From: Streptomyces sp. ITFR-21
GTDB lineage: Bacteria > Actinomycetota > Actinomycetes > Streptomycetales > Streptomycetaceae
Reading direction: 5' to 3'
Assembly (NCBI RefSeq): GCF_031844685.1
Contig: NZ_CP134605.1
Span: forward strand, 1,087,501 to 1,151,500
Length of the DNA stretch: 64,000 nucleotides
Shown: positions 18,057 through 26,519 of the stretch, piece after piece
How the letters are laid out: every line of letters starts with the position of its first letter
How positions within the stretch are numbered: position 1 is the first letter of the stretch
The notes under the pieces: model-generated
The model's input: the letters and a program-made list of their open reading frames with translations, nothing else
What the model was told of the DNA's origin: nothing
Databases searched by the model: none
Position numbers and translations under genes: made by a program

Positions 18057-18235
18057 GGTGACCGCCTCCGTGGTTGGACCGTCGAACTGCCAGATCGCTG
18101 GGTGCAGTTCGACGCTACGGGGGCGGGGTGGGCGGACCCATCCGGCCGTCCACCCACTTCACCCTGACCCTGACCCCCTAGGGACGGTGGGGTTGTCCCC
18201 ACCCTCCGCTCAGGGGTCCGGCCGGGGCCGGGCGG

Positions 18236-18358
18236 TCAGCCCATCCGGGCGGCGATGACGGCGACGACCGCGACGATGGCGGGCACCCCCATCATCAGGC
18301 CGAAGAGGATCAGCAGGCGCCGCTGGGGCTGCGGGGGGTTCGGTTCGAGGACGGGCAT
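18236..18358 (-). CDS. Tiny membrane protein, SGM_5486 family
   Basis: 40 residues: MPVLEPNPPQPQRRLL, then a single hydrophobic helix (ILFGLMMGVPAIVAVVAVIA). It closely resembles the very short proteins named SGM_5486 family transporter-associated protein. In relatives I recall this gene beside a major-facilitator transporter and a FadR-type regulator; here the regulator is next door but no transporter is present. It is divergent from the regulator gene. Confidence 0.7.
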   Translation of the reverse strand: MPVLEPNPPQPQRRLLILFGLMMGVPAIVAVVAVIAARMG

Positions 18359-18545
18359 GCGGCCAGTCTGGCACCGGCGGCGGGGTCGGCCGCGGCGGGG
18401 TCGCCGTTCGCCCCCCGGCGTCCCGGTCGCGCCCGGCCACTGCACCGCGCGCGGTCCGCGGGACCACCAGAGCGGCCGCCGGCGCGACGGGCGGGCCGGG
18501 GCGATGGATTCGCCGTCCCGCACAGCCCCGCCATAGAATGATGGG

Positions 18546-19223
18546 ATGAATCTCGGACCCGTGCCCCGCGCCGCCACTCTCTCCGACCAGGTCATCGTCC
18601 GGCTGCGCGCCGAGATCGCCTTAGGCGTGTGGCCGGTGGGCTCGCGCATCCCCACCGAACCCGAGCTGGTCGAACGGCTCGGGGTGGCCCGCAACACCGT
18701 CCGCGAGGCGGTCAGGGCGCTCGCCCACAACGGGCTGCTCGACATCCGGCAGGGCTCGGGCACCTACGTGGTGGCCACCAGCGAACTGGCCGCGGTGATG
18801 GGGCGGCGGTTCGCCGACGCGGACCCGCTGCACGTCGCGGAACTGCGCGGCTCGCTGGAGGCGACGGCGGCGGCGCTGGCCGCGGAGCGCCGCGGCGAGG
18901 CGGACCTCGCACACCTTGAGGAGCTGCTCGCCCGCCGGGAGGCGGCCTGGGGGTCGGGCGACGCGGACGCCTTCGCGGAAGCCGACGCCGCGCTCCACCT
19001 CGCGGTGGTCGCGACCTCGCACAACGAGGTGCTCACCGCCCTGTACGCCGACCTCGGGCAGGTGCTGCGCGACTTCCCGCGGGCCGACGCGGGCGCCCGG
19101 CTGCGCCCCGCGGACCACCTCGACCACGCCCGCCTGGTCGCCGCGATCCGCGACCGCGACGCCGACCGGGCCGCCGCCGAGGCCCGTGGCCACGCCTTCC
19201 CCTGCGGCTTCACCGAGGCCTGA
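18546..19223 (+). CDS. FadR/GntR-family transcription regulator (FCD domain)
   Basis: 225 residues. The N-terminal winged helix-turn-helix (about 12-78) contains VGSRIPTEPELVERLGVARN and TVREAVRALAHNGLLDIRQG, the classic GntR signature. The C-terminal helical FCD domain (about 95-215) carries the ligand/metal positions in the D-x-x-FHLAV-like segment (EADAALHLAVV) and a late DHARLVAAI. The ligand is unknown. The natural target may have been a transporter gene that is missing here, or the divergent tiny membrane protein gene. Confidence 0.92.
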   Translation: MNLGPVPRAATLSDQVIVRLRAEIALGVWPVGSRIPTEPELVERLGVARNTVREAVRALAHNGLLDIRQGSGTYVVATSELAAVMGRRFADADPLHVAELRGSLEATAAALAAERRGEADLAHLEELLARREAAWGSGDADAFAEADAALHLAVVATSHNEVLTALYADLGQVLRDFPRADAGARLRPADHLDHARLVAAIRDRDADRAAAEARGHAFPCGFTEA

Positions 19224-19328
19224 CGCCCTTGGCCGCCGGGACGCACCCGACGGCCGGGCGCCCCGCGTCCGCCGGGACACGGGGCGCCGGCACGGCACAC
19301 GGCACGCCGCCTCGTCCGCGCTCGCGCG

Positions 19329-19374
19329 CGTACGGCGTGAGACCCGTACGGCGTGAGACCCGTACGGCGTGACC
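19329..19374. repeat. 16-nt tandem repeat, about 2.9 copies
   Basis: Unit CGTACGGCGTGAGACC at 19329-19344 and 19345-19360, with a partial third copy 19361-19374. It lies between the FadR-type gene and the 3' end of fabI, where terminators would be expected. No coding role. Confidence 0.9.
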
Positions 19375-19421
19375 GCTCGGACGAACCAGGGCACTGGTAC
19401 GGCCCCCGGGGCACGGGCCGG

Positions 19422-20189
19422 TCAGGCTCCGACGGCGTGCAGCCCGCCGTCCACGTGCACGATCTCGCCGGTGGTCTTCGGGAACCAGTCCGAGAGCAGG
19501 GCGACGACGCCGCGGCCGGCCGGCTCGGGATCGGACATGTCCCACTCCAGCGGCGAGCGGTGGTTCCAGACATCGGCGAGTTCGGCGAAGCCGGGGATGG
19601 ACTTGGCGGCCATCGAACCGATCGGGCCGGCCGAGATGAGGTTGCAGCGCACGTTCTGCTTGCCCAGGTCGCGGGCGATGTAGCGGGACGTGGCCTCCAG
19701 CGCGGCCTTGGCCGGGCCCATCCAGTCGTACTGCGGCCAGGCGTACTGCGCGTCGAAGGTGAGGCCGACGACCGAGCCGCCGTTCTCCATGAGGGGCAGG
19801 CAGGCCATAGTGAGGGACTTCAGCGAGTACGCCGACACGTGCATCGCGGTCGCGACCGACTCGAAGGGCGTGTTGAGGAAGTTGCCGCCCAGCGCGTCCT
19901 GCGGGGCGAAGCCGATGGAGTGCACCACGCCGTCGAGGCCGCCCAGTTCCTCGCGCACCACGTTCTCCAGGCGGGCCAGGTGCCCGGTGTCGGTCACGTC
20001 CAGCTCGACCACCTTGACCGGCTTGGGCAGCTTCTTGGCGATCCGCTCGGTGAGGGTCGGCCGCGGGAAGGCGGTCAGGATGATCTCGGCACCCTGCTCC
20101 TGAGCCAGCTTGGCGGTGTGGAAGGCGATGGAGGACTCCATCAGCACACCCGTGATGAGGACGCGCTTGCCGTCGAGGATTCCGCTCAT
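19422..20189 (-). CDS. fabI: Enoyl-[acyl-carrier-protein] reductase (NADH), FabI/InhA
   Basis: 255-residue short-chain dehydrogenase that performs the last reduction of each fatty-acid elongation cycle. It has the FabI-type nucleotide motif (GKRVLITGVLMESSIAFH) and the Tyr-x6-Lys active site in YDWMGPAKAALE. AGPIGSMAAKSIPGF and a C-terminal VDGGLHAVGA match the actinobacterial InhA-like branch, the target class of isoniazid and triclosan. It follows fabG on the same strand with a 5-bp gap, so the two reductases are co-expressed. Confidence 0.96.
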   Translation of the reverse strand: MSGILDGKRVLITGVLMESSIAFHTAKLAQEQGAEIILTAFPRPTLTERIAKKLPKPVKVVELDVTDTGHLARLENVVREELGGLDGVVHSIGFAPQDALGGNFLNTPFESVATAMHVSAYSLKSLTMACLPLMENGGSVVGLTFDAQYAWPQYDWMGPAKAALEATSRYIARDLGKQNVRCNLISAGPIGSMAAKSIPGFAELADVWNHRSPLEWDMSDPEPAGRGVVALLSDWFPKTTGEIVHVDGGLHAVGA

Positions 20190-20194
20190 GGTGA

Positions 20195-20917
20195 TCAGTG
20201 ACCCATGCCCAATCCGCCGTCAACGGGGATGACGGCTCCAGTGATGTACGAGGCGTCGTCGGAGGCGAGGAAGCGGACGGCCGCCGCGATCTCCTCCGCC
20301 TGCGCGTAGCGGCCGAGCGGCACCTGGGCGACGATCTCGGCGCGCTGCTCGTCGCTGAGCGTCCGGGTCATGTCGGTGTCGACGAAGCCGGGGGCGACGA
20401 CGTTGAAGGTGATGTTGCGGGAGCCGAGTTCACGGGCGAGGGAGCGGGCGAAGCCGACCAGGCCGGCCTTGGAGGCCGCGTAGTTGGCCTGGCCCGCCTG
20501 GCCGGTCAGGCCGATGACCGACGAGATCAGCACGACCCGGCCCTTGCGGGCGCGCAGCATGCCGCGGTTGGCGCGCTTGACGACGCGGAAGGTGCCGGTG
20601 AGGTTGGTGTCCAGGACCGTGGTGAAGTCCTCCTCGGTCATCCGGATCAGCAACTGGTCGCGGGTGATCCCGGCGTTGGCGACCAGGATTTCCACCGTGC
20701 CGTGGACGGCCTCGATCTCCTTGTACGCCTGCTCCACCTGCTCCGGGTCGGTGATGTCGCACCGCACCGCCAGGACGCCGAGGTCGGTGAGTTCGGCGGG
20801 GGGCAGGCCCGAACGGTAGGTGATGGCGACCTTGTCGTCGCCCGCCTCGGCGAACGCCCGCGCGATGGCGAGGCCGATGCCCCGGTTACCTCCGGTGACG
20901 AGAACCGAGCGGCTCAA
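20195..20917 (-). CDS. fabG: 3-oxoacyl-[acyl-carrier-protein] reductase FabG
   Basis: 240-residue short-chain dehydrogenase for the first reduction of fatty-acid elongation. Cofactor motif TGGNRGIGLAIA, NNAG equivalent VANAGITRDQ, catalytic Ser-Tyr-Lys in ISSVIGLTGQAGQANYAASK, and VAPGFVDTDMT. The start is TTG: this gives the natural SRSVLVTGGN opening and has GGAAGGG about 8 nt upstream, while no ATG or GTG is available nearby. First gene of the fabG-fabI operon; its promoter must lie in 20918-21005. Confidence 0.96.
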   Translation of the reverse strand: MSRSVLVTGGNRGIGLAIARAFAEAGDDKVAITYRSGLPPAELTDLGVLAVRCDITDPEQVEQAYKEIEAVHGTVEILVANAGITRDQLLIRMTEEDFTTVLDTNLTGTFRVVKRANRGMLRARKGRVVLISSVIGLTGQAGQANYAASKAGLVGFARSLARELGSRNITFNVVAPGFVDTDMTRTLSDEQRAEIVAQVPLGRYAQAEEIAAAVRFLASDDASYITGAVIPVDGGLGMGH

Positions 20918-21010
20918 CGGATCACCCTTCCCACTAGACGGCCTGTCCAGTGAAAGGTATCGGTACCCGCTGCGTCCCGGGGGATCGGCCCCGACAGGCT
21001 GACTCGCGGT

Positions 21011-21033
21011 CCCCTGTAAGTTTCCTACAGGGG
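21011..21033 (-). terminator. Hairpin after the AA10 gene
   Basis: CCCCTGTA (21011-21018) pairs with TACAGGGG (21026-21033) around a 7-nt loop. It begins 5 bp past the stop of the oxygenase gene on its transcribed strand and precedes the fabG promoter region. Modest stem, no U-run. Confidence 0.5.
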
Positions 21034-21038
21034 GCGGA

Positions 21039-21935
21039 TCAGCTCCCCGCGCGTGTGCCGGCCCTGCGCCGGCTCCAGAACAGCAGCCCGAGAGCGCCGG
21101 AGGCCAGCACCGCGCTGCCGGACAGGGCGGCCTCCAACGTGGCGCCGCCGGCGGAGGAGTCCGCTACGTCGCTGGTCGCGATGGGCTCAGTGCCGCCGTG
21201 GCCGTGGTGGCTGACGGTGGACCGGGACTCCCCGGCGGCGATCTGCGCCTCGGTGGGCGCCTTGAACGCCGCCTTCGCCGCCGTGGCCGCGGCGGCGGCC
21301 GACTGGCCGAAGACGACATCGGAGCAGCCGTAGAAGGCCTCGGGGCTGTCGCTGCGCTGCCACACCTGGTAGATCAACTGCCGTCCGGTGCGGGCCGGCA
21401 GAGTCGCGTTGATCGTGTAGTAGCCGCTGGGCGCCGAGGCGACGGTGGCGTACGTGGCGATCGGCGTGCCGTCCAGGTCCGACCACTTGAGCGGCTTGGT
21501 CGCGTCGTAGCCCTGCTTGGTGATGTACAGCGTCATGGTGCCCTTGTGCGGCGCGGTGACGCGGAAGTCGACCGTGGTCGAACCGGCCGTCACGGGGGTG
21601 GCGGGCCAGTCGGTGCGGGCCCAGTCCAGGGCGCGGTACTTGTCGCGGTTGGCCGAGCAGAGGTGGCCGTCGGGGATGATCGTCCGGCTCTGCCCGTCGG
21701 CGTTGGCGATGTTGACCTCGTTCCAGTCGTACAGCGGCTGGGTGCCGCTGTCGGCGACGAGGTCCTTGCAGACCTGGGACTTGGGGTTCTCCGGGCCTTC
21801 GGCGTAGCAGCCGGAGACCCGGCTGACCGGGGAGCTGAGCGCGCCGTGCGCGGCGGCCAGGCCCGGGGTGAGGGTGACGGTCAGCAGGGCGGCGGCGACC
21901 GCGCCGGCCGCTGCGGTGGTGTGGCGTACGGACAT
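21039..21935 (-). CDS. AA10 lytic polysaccharide monooxygenase, membrane-anchored
   Basis: 298-residue secreted copper enzyme that oxidatively cleaves chitin or cellulose. The signal peptide (1-29, ending GLAAA) exposes His30 as the mature N-terminus, the first histidine-brace ligand; His130 in VTAPHKGTMTLYITK is the second. Phe209 in FYGCSDVVF fits the axial position. The catalytic domain ends near 212. There is no carbohydrate-binding module: an Ala-rich linker, a His-rich stretch (VSHHGHGG) and a C-terminal hydrophobic segment with RRR tail anchor it to the membrane or wall. The ATG has AGGAG 8 nt upstream. A DasR-type operator sits in its promoter. Confidence 0.93.
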   Translation of the reverse strand: MSVRHTTAAAGAVAAALLTVTLTPGLAAAHGALSSPVSRVSGCYAEGPENPKSQVCKDLVADSGTQPLYDWNEVNIANADGQSRTIIPDGHLCSANRDKYRALDWARTDWPATPVTAGSTTVDFRVTAPHKGTMTLYITKQGYDATKPLKWSDLDGTPIATYATVASAPSGYYTINATLPARTGRQLIYQVWQRSDSPEAFYGCSDVVFGQSAAAAATAAKAAFKAPTEAQIAAGESRSTVSHHGHGGTEPIATSDVADSSAGGATLEAALSGSAVLASGALGLLFWSRRRAGTRAGS

Positions 21936-21996
21936 GTGGGGGGCTCCTGTCGTGCCTGAGGTGGTGCACTGCGGACAAGAGAGGGCGGTTGTCATG

Positions 21997-22026
21997 AGCA
22001 TACGGATTGGTCTGGACCAAACTCAA
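21997..22026 (-). promoter_or_regulatory. Predicted promoter of the AA10 gene
   Basis: Read on the minus strand: -35 TTGAGT (22021-22026), 18-nt spacer, -10 TATGCT (21997-22002). Transcription would begin near 21990, giving a leader of about 55 nt before the ATG at 21935. The hexamers fit the vegetative sigma pattern loosely (TTGA and TAT..T match). Confidence 0.55.
22006..22021. promoter_or_regulatory. DasR-type operator (dre) in the AA10 promoter
   Basis: Sequence ATTGGTCTGGACCAAA with perfect arms TTGGTC/GACCAA. The core TGGTCT-x-GACCA matches the DasR consensus ACTGGTCTAGACCACT at 12 of 16 positions, including all core bases but one central base. DasR is the GntR-type repressor that links N-acetylglucosamine availability to chitin utilisation. 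The site fills the spacer between the predicted -35 and -10, an ideal repression position. Confidence 0.75.
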
Positions 22027-22246
22027 GGGTCGGGACCGGACCGAGGCGGGGGCGGGGCCGGGGCGGGTGGAAGCGGCGGCAAGGCCACCGGAAGCCCTGC
22101 GCGCGGAAGGCCGCGCGGCGGACCGCGGTCCGAGCGCCGGAGGGATGCGGCGGGTTGTCCACAGGGCTGCGAAATGTCCGCGCAGGGCCTGCTGGCTACG
22201 TGGTTCACTGCCGTTACCTGTCGAACGGTCGAAAGGGAACCCAACC

Positions 22247-23773
22247 GTGCCTCATGAGGTCGATCAGTCATTCCTGGCGCTGCCGCTGCGGTCGCTCGCG
22301 GACGCGGCGCTCGCGCGGGCCCGCGCGCTGGGCGCCGACCACGCGGACTTCCGCCTGGAGCGGATCCGCGACGCCTCGCTGCGGCTGCGGGACGCCCGGC
22401 CGACCGGCAGTTCGGACAGCACCACGCTCGGCTACGCGGTCCGGGTGGTGCACGGCGGCGCCTGGGGCTTCGCCTCCGGGGTGGACCTGACGATGGACGC
22501 GGCGGCGCGGGTGGCCGGCCAGGCGGTGGCGATGGCCAGGCTCTCCGCGAAGGTCATCGCGGCGGCCGGGTCGGCGGAGCGGGTCGAGCTGGCCGACGAG
22601 CCGGTGCACGCCGACCGGGTGTGGGTGTCGTCGTACGAGATCAACCCGTTCGACGTGCCGGACGCCGAGAAGAGCGCGCTGCTCGCCGACTGGAGCAGCC
22701 GGCTGCTGGCCGCCGAGGGCGTCTCGCACGCCGACGCCTCCCTGCTGGCGGTGCAGGAGAACAAGTTCTACGCCGACACCGCCGGTACCACCACCACCCA
22801 GCAGCGGGTGCGGATCCAACCCCAGCTCACCGCCGTCTCGGTGGACTCGGGCAGCGGCGGCTTCGACTCGATGCGGACACTGGCGCCGCCGGCCGGCCGC
22901 GGCTGGGAGTACCTGACCGGCACCGGCTGGGACTGGGACGCCGAACTCGCCGCGATCCCCGGCCTGCTGGCCGAGAAGATGCGCGCGCCCTCCGTCGAGG
23001 CGGGCCGGTACGACCTGGTGATCGACCCGTCGAACCTGTGGCTGACCATCCACGAGTCGGTCGGCCACGCCACCGAACTGGACCGCGCGCTGGGGTACGA
23101 GGCGGCGTACGCGGGCACCTCCTTCGCCACCTTCGACCAGCTCGGCACCCTGAAGTACGGCTCCCCGCTGATGAACGTGACCGGGGACCGCACCGCGGAA
23201 CACGGCCTGGCCACCATCGGCTTCGACGACGAGGGCGTCGCCGGCCAGTCCTGGGACCTGGTCAGGGACGGCATCCTGGTCGGCTACCAACTGGACCGCC
23301 GGATCGCCCGGCTCACCGGCTTCGACCGCTCCAACGGCTGCGCCTTCGCCGACTCCCCCCGCCACGTCCCCGTCCAGCGCATGGCGAACGTGTCCCTGCG
23401 CCCCGCCCCGACCGGCCCCTCCACCGACGAGCTGATCAGCGGTGTGGAACACGGCGTCTACGTGGTCGGCGACCGCTCCTGGTCGATCGACATGCAGCGC
23501 TACAACTTCCAGTTCACCGCACAGCGGTTCTACCGGATCGAGCACGGCAGGCTCGCCGGCCAGGTCAGGGACATGGCCTACCAGGCCACCACCACCGACT
23601 TCTGGGGCTCCATGGAGGCGCTCGGCGGCCCGCAGACATACCGGCTGGGCGGCGCCTTCAACTGCGGCAAAGCGCAGCCGGGGCAGGTGGCGGCGGTCAG
23701 TCACGGGTGTCCGGCGGCGGTGTTCCGGGGCGTGAACGTCCTCAACACCGCGCAGGAAGCGGGGCGGCTGTGA
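22247..23773 (+). CDS. tldD: TldD-family metalloprotease
   Basis: 508 residues. TldD/TldE form a heteromeric protease whose zinc site lies in TldD: the HExxxH motif HESVGHATELD is at residues 269-274, followed by the late Cys/His region (AFNCGKAQPGQVAAVSHGCP) and FRGVNVLNT. In E. coli the complex matures microcin B17 and degrades unfolded peptides. The GTG at 22247 has AAAGGGA 8 nt upstream and starts the conserved N-terminus; upstream in-frame sequence is low-complexity. First gene of a tldD-tldE-kptA unit. Confidence 0.95.
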   Translation: MPHEVDQSFLALPLRSLADAALARARALGADHADFRLERIRDASLRLRDARPTGSSDSTTLGYAVRVVHGGAWGFASGVDLTMDAAARVAGQAVAMARLSAKVIAAAGSAERVELADEPVHADRVWVSSYEINPFDVPDAEKSALLADWSSRLLAAEGVSHADASLLAVQENKFYADTAGTTTTQQRVRIQPQLTAVSVDSGSGGFDSMRTLAPPAGRGWEYLTGTGWDWDAELAAIPGLLAEKMRAPSVEAGRYDLVIDPSNLWLTIHESVGHATELDRALGYEAAYAGTSFATFDQLGTLKYGSPLMNVTGDRTAEHGLATIGFDDEGVAGQSWDLVRDGILVGYQLDRRIARLTGFDRSNGCAFADSPRHVPVQRMANVSLRPAPTGPSTDELISGVEHGVYVVGDRSWSIDMQRYNFQFTAQRFYRIEHGRLAGQVRDMAYQATTTDFWGSMEALGGPQTYRLGGAFNCGKAQPGQVAAVSHGCPAAVFRGVNVLNTAQEAGRL

Positions 23774-23864
23774 GCGGAGGAGCCGGGGCCGGCGGCACGG
23801 GACGTCGGCCGGGCGGCGGGGGACGGGATCGGCGAGTGGAGACGGAAGCGATGGGGGACGAGGG

Positions 23865-25256
23865 ATGAGTGTCACGACCAGGCCGCACGAGATCGTCGAG
23901 CGGGCGCTGTCGCTGTCCAAAGCGGACGGCTGCGTGGTGATCGCGGACGAGGGGTCGAGCGCCAATCTGCGCTGGGCGGGCAACGCGCTGACCACCAACG
24001 GTGTCACCCGGGGCCGTACGCTCACCGTCATCGCCACGGTGGACGGCGCGCAGGGCACGGCCACCGGGATGGTGTCGCGTTCCGCGGTGACCGCGGACGA
24101 GTTGGAGCCGCTGGTGCGGGCGGCGGAGGCGGCGGCCCGCGCGGCGGGACCGGCGGAGGACGCGCAGCCGCTGGTGTCAGGGGTGCCGCGGTCCGCGGGG
24201 TTCACCGAGGCGCCGGCCGAGACCTCCTCCGAGGTCTTCGCGGCCTTCGCGCCCGCGCTGGGCGAGGCGTTCGCCACCGCCCGGGCCAGCGGCCGGGAGC
24301 TGTACGGGTTCGCGCACCACCGGGTGACCTCGACGTATCTGGGCACGTCCAGCGGGCTGCGGCTGCGCCACGACCAGCCGACCGGCACGCTGGAGGTCAA
24401 CGCGAAGTCCCCGGACCGTACGAAGTCGGCGTGGGTGGGCGCGTCCACCCGGGACTTCGCCGACGTCGACCCGCTGGCCATGGACGCGGAGCTGGACCGG
24501 CGGCTGGAGTGGGCGGCCCGGCGGGTGGAGCTGCCCGCGGGGCGGTACGAGACGCTGCTGCCGCCGACCGCGGTCGCGGATCTGCTGATCTACCAGCTGT
24601 GGTCGTCCGGTGCCCGGGACGCCGCGGAGGGCCGCACGGTGTTCAGCCGGCCCGGGGGCGGCACCCGGATCGGTGAGAAGCTGGCCGCGCTGCCGCTGAC
24701 GCTGCGCAGCGACCCGGCGGAACCGGGCCTGGAGTCGGCGCCGTTCGTGATCACCTACGCCTCGGGCGACGACTCCTCGGTGTTCGACAACGGCCTGCCG
24801 CTGGGCCCGGTGGAGTGGGTGCGGGACGGCACCCTCAACCAGCTGGTCGCCACTCGGCACGGTTCCGGCCTGACCGGGGTGCCGGTGGCGCCGGCGGCGG
24901 ACAACCTGATCCTGGACGGCGGCGGCGGGTCCTCGCTCGCCGAGATGGTCGCCGGGACCGGGCGGGGGCTGCTGCTGACGTGCCTGTGGTACATCCGCGA
25001 GGTCGACCCGGCCACGCTGCTGCTCACCGGCCTCACCCGGGACGGCGTCTACCTGGTGGAGAACGGCGAGGTGACCGGCGAGGTCAACAACTTCCGGTTC
25101 AACGAGTCACCGGTGGACCTGCTGGGCCGGGCGGTGGAGGCGGGCCGCACCGAGCGGACGCTGCCGCGCGAGTGGAGCGACTGGTTCACCCGGGCCGCGG
25201 CGCCGGCGCTGCGGATCCCGGACTTCAACATGAGTTCGGTCAGCCAGGGGGTCTGA
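23865..25256 (+). CDS. tldE: TldE/PmbA-family protein
   Basis: 463 residues, the non-catalytic partner that shapes the TldD/TldE tunnel. It shows the family opening (VERALSLSKADGCVVIADEG), an SSGLRLRHDQPTGTLEVN segment and the ending EVNNFRFNESPVDLLGRAVE plus RIPDFNMSSVS. It lacks HExxxH, as expected for TldE. The ATG has GGGACGAGGG directly upstream. It follows tldD after 91 bp. Confidence 0.93.
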   Translation: MSVTTRPHEIVERALSLSKADGCVVIADEGSSANLRWAGNALTTNGVTRGRTLTVIATVDGAQGTATGMVSRSAVTADELEPLVRAAEAAARAAGPAEDAQPLVSGVPRSAGFTEAPAETSSEVFAAFAPALGEAFATARASGRELYGFAHHRVTSTYLGTSSGLRLRHDQPTGTLEVNAKSPDRTKSAWVGASTRDFADVDPLAMDAELDRRLEWAARRVELPAGRYETLLPPTAVADLLIYQLWSSGARDAAEGRTVFSRPGGGTRIGEKLAALPLTLRSDPAEPGLESAPFVITYASGDDSSVFDNGLPLGPVEWVRDGTLNQLVATRHGSGLTGVPVAPAADNLILDGGGGSSLAEMVAGTGRGLLLTCLWYIREVDPATLLLTGLTRDGVYLVENGEVTGEVNNFRFNESPVDLLGRAVEAGRTERTLPREWSDWFTRAAAPALRIPDFNMSSVSQGV

Positions 25257-25262
25257 CGGAGG

Positions 25263-25814
25263 ATGGACGACAAACGCGCGGTCAGGGTGTCGAGGTTCCT
25301 GTCCCTGGTGCTGCGGCACCGGCCGGAGTCGGTGGGTGTGGCGCTCGACGAGGGCGGCTGGGTGGACGTGGACGTGCTGATCGCCGCGTGCGCGGCTCGG
25401 GGCCGCGGCTTCTCGCGGGCCGAACTCGACCATGTGGTGGCGACCAACAGCAAGAAGAGGTTCGCCTACTCGGAGGACGGCCGGCGGATCAGGGCCAGCC
25501 AGGGGCACTCGGTGGCGGTGGAGCTCGGTCTGCCGGCCACCGCGCCGCCGGCCGTCCTCTACCACGGGACGGCGGCGGCCGCTCTGCCGCGGATCCTGCG
25601 GGAGGGGTTGCTGCCGATGGCGCGGCAGGACGTGCACCTGTCGGCGGACGCGGCGACGGCGGTGCGGGTGGGGTCGCGGCACGGCCGTCCGGTGGTGCTG
25701 GAGGTGGACGCCGCCGGGCTGGCGGCGGCCGGCCACGGGTTCCGGGTGAGCGCCAACGGCGTATGGCTGACCGACGCGGTGCCGGCCGACCGGATACGGC
25801 GGCCGCCGGGGTGA
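25263..25814 (+). CDS. kptA: RNA 2'-phosphotransferase, KptA/Tpt1 family
   Basis: 183 residues. The enzyme transfers an RNA 2'-phosphate to NAD+, the last step of fungal-type tRNA splicing; in bacteria its natural substrate is unclear. The four-residue Arg-His-Arg-Arg active site is present in SLVLRHRPES, IRASQGHSV, YHGT and the late VSANGVWLTDAVPADRI region. It begins 6 bp after tldE. GGAGG abuts the ATG, too close for an ideal ribosome site; AGGGGG 12 nt upstream or coupling from tldE may serve. Identity strong. Confidence 0.92.
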   Translation: MDDKRAVRVSRFLSLVLRHRPESVGVALDEGGWVDVDVLIAACAARGRGFSRAELDHVVATNSKKRFAYSEDGRRIRASQGHSVAVELGLPATAPPAVLYHGTAAAALPRILREGLLPMARQDVHLSADAATAVRVGSRHGRPVVLEVDAAGLAAAGHGFRVSANGVWLTDAVPADRIRRPPG

Positions 25815-25972
25815 TCCGGCGCGCTCGGTCCGGCGGGTCGCCGTGTCCGGCCGGGCCGCGCCCCGCCGCGCCCCACCGCACCGCGCGGGTGTTTCACGGC
25901 GTACCGTGGTGCGTGGCCGGGGCGGGCGCGTGACCGGCGCGGTCCGGGCGAGCGGGCGGGTGGTGGGACGGC

Positions 25973-26350
25973 ATGCGGAAGCGGGGTGCGTCGGAGGTCT
26001 TCCGGATCTCCGGGGCGCGTACCGGGCTCACCGAGGACGTACGCGGCCGGCAGCGCCGTTACATCGTCTCGATGTCGATCCGTACCGTGTCGGTGATCCT
26101 GACCGTGGTGCTGTGGGATGTGGCGCGCCCGGTGGCGTGGGTGATGCTGGTGGTGGGTGCCGCGTTGCCCTACGTGGCGGTGGTGGTGGCCAACGCGGGG
26201 CGGGAGAACGCACCGGCGGCGCCGGCCGCGTACGTCCCCCAGCCGGTGCGTCCGGTGCTGGAGGCAACGAAAGCGGAACCCGCGGCGGACCGGCCCGCCG
26301 GGCCGGTGACGCCCGGGTCCGAGCCCGCAGAGGGGCCCGACGCGGCCTGA
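25973..26350 (+). CDS. DUF3099 membrane protein
   Basis: 125 residues. After a basic N-terminus (VFRISGARTGLTEDVRGRQR, the DUF3099 signature) there are two membrane segments (about 33-50 and 55-72), then an Ala/Pro-rich cytoplasmic or external tail. DUF3099 proteins are common in actinomycetes and have no known function. The start is the first ATG of the conserved region, with GGTGGGACGGC upstream. Confidence 0.85.
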   Translation: MRKRGASEVFRISGARTGLTEDVRGRQRRYIVSMSIRTVSVILTVVLWDVARPVAWVMLVVGAALPYVAVVVANAGRENAPAAPAAYVPQPVRPVLEATKAEPAADRPAGPVTPGSEPAEGPDAA

Positions 26351-26519
26351 TGCCGAACCGGCGGGTGGCCTGCGGCGCAGGGGGCCGGTATGGACCTGTG
26401 AAAGCGGACTTCGAAGCTCAAGGGAAGCTCAGATCAATCGTGCGGATACCTCTCCACGGCGGGCTGAGCACGTGACATACTGCGTACGCGCTCCGCATCC
26501 CCCGTCGGAGCGACGGACC

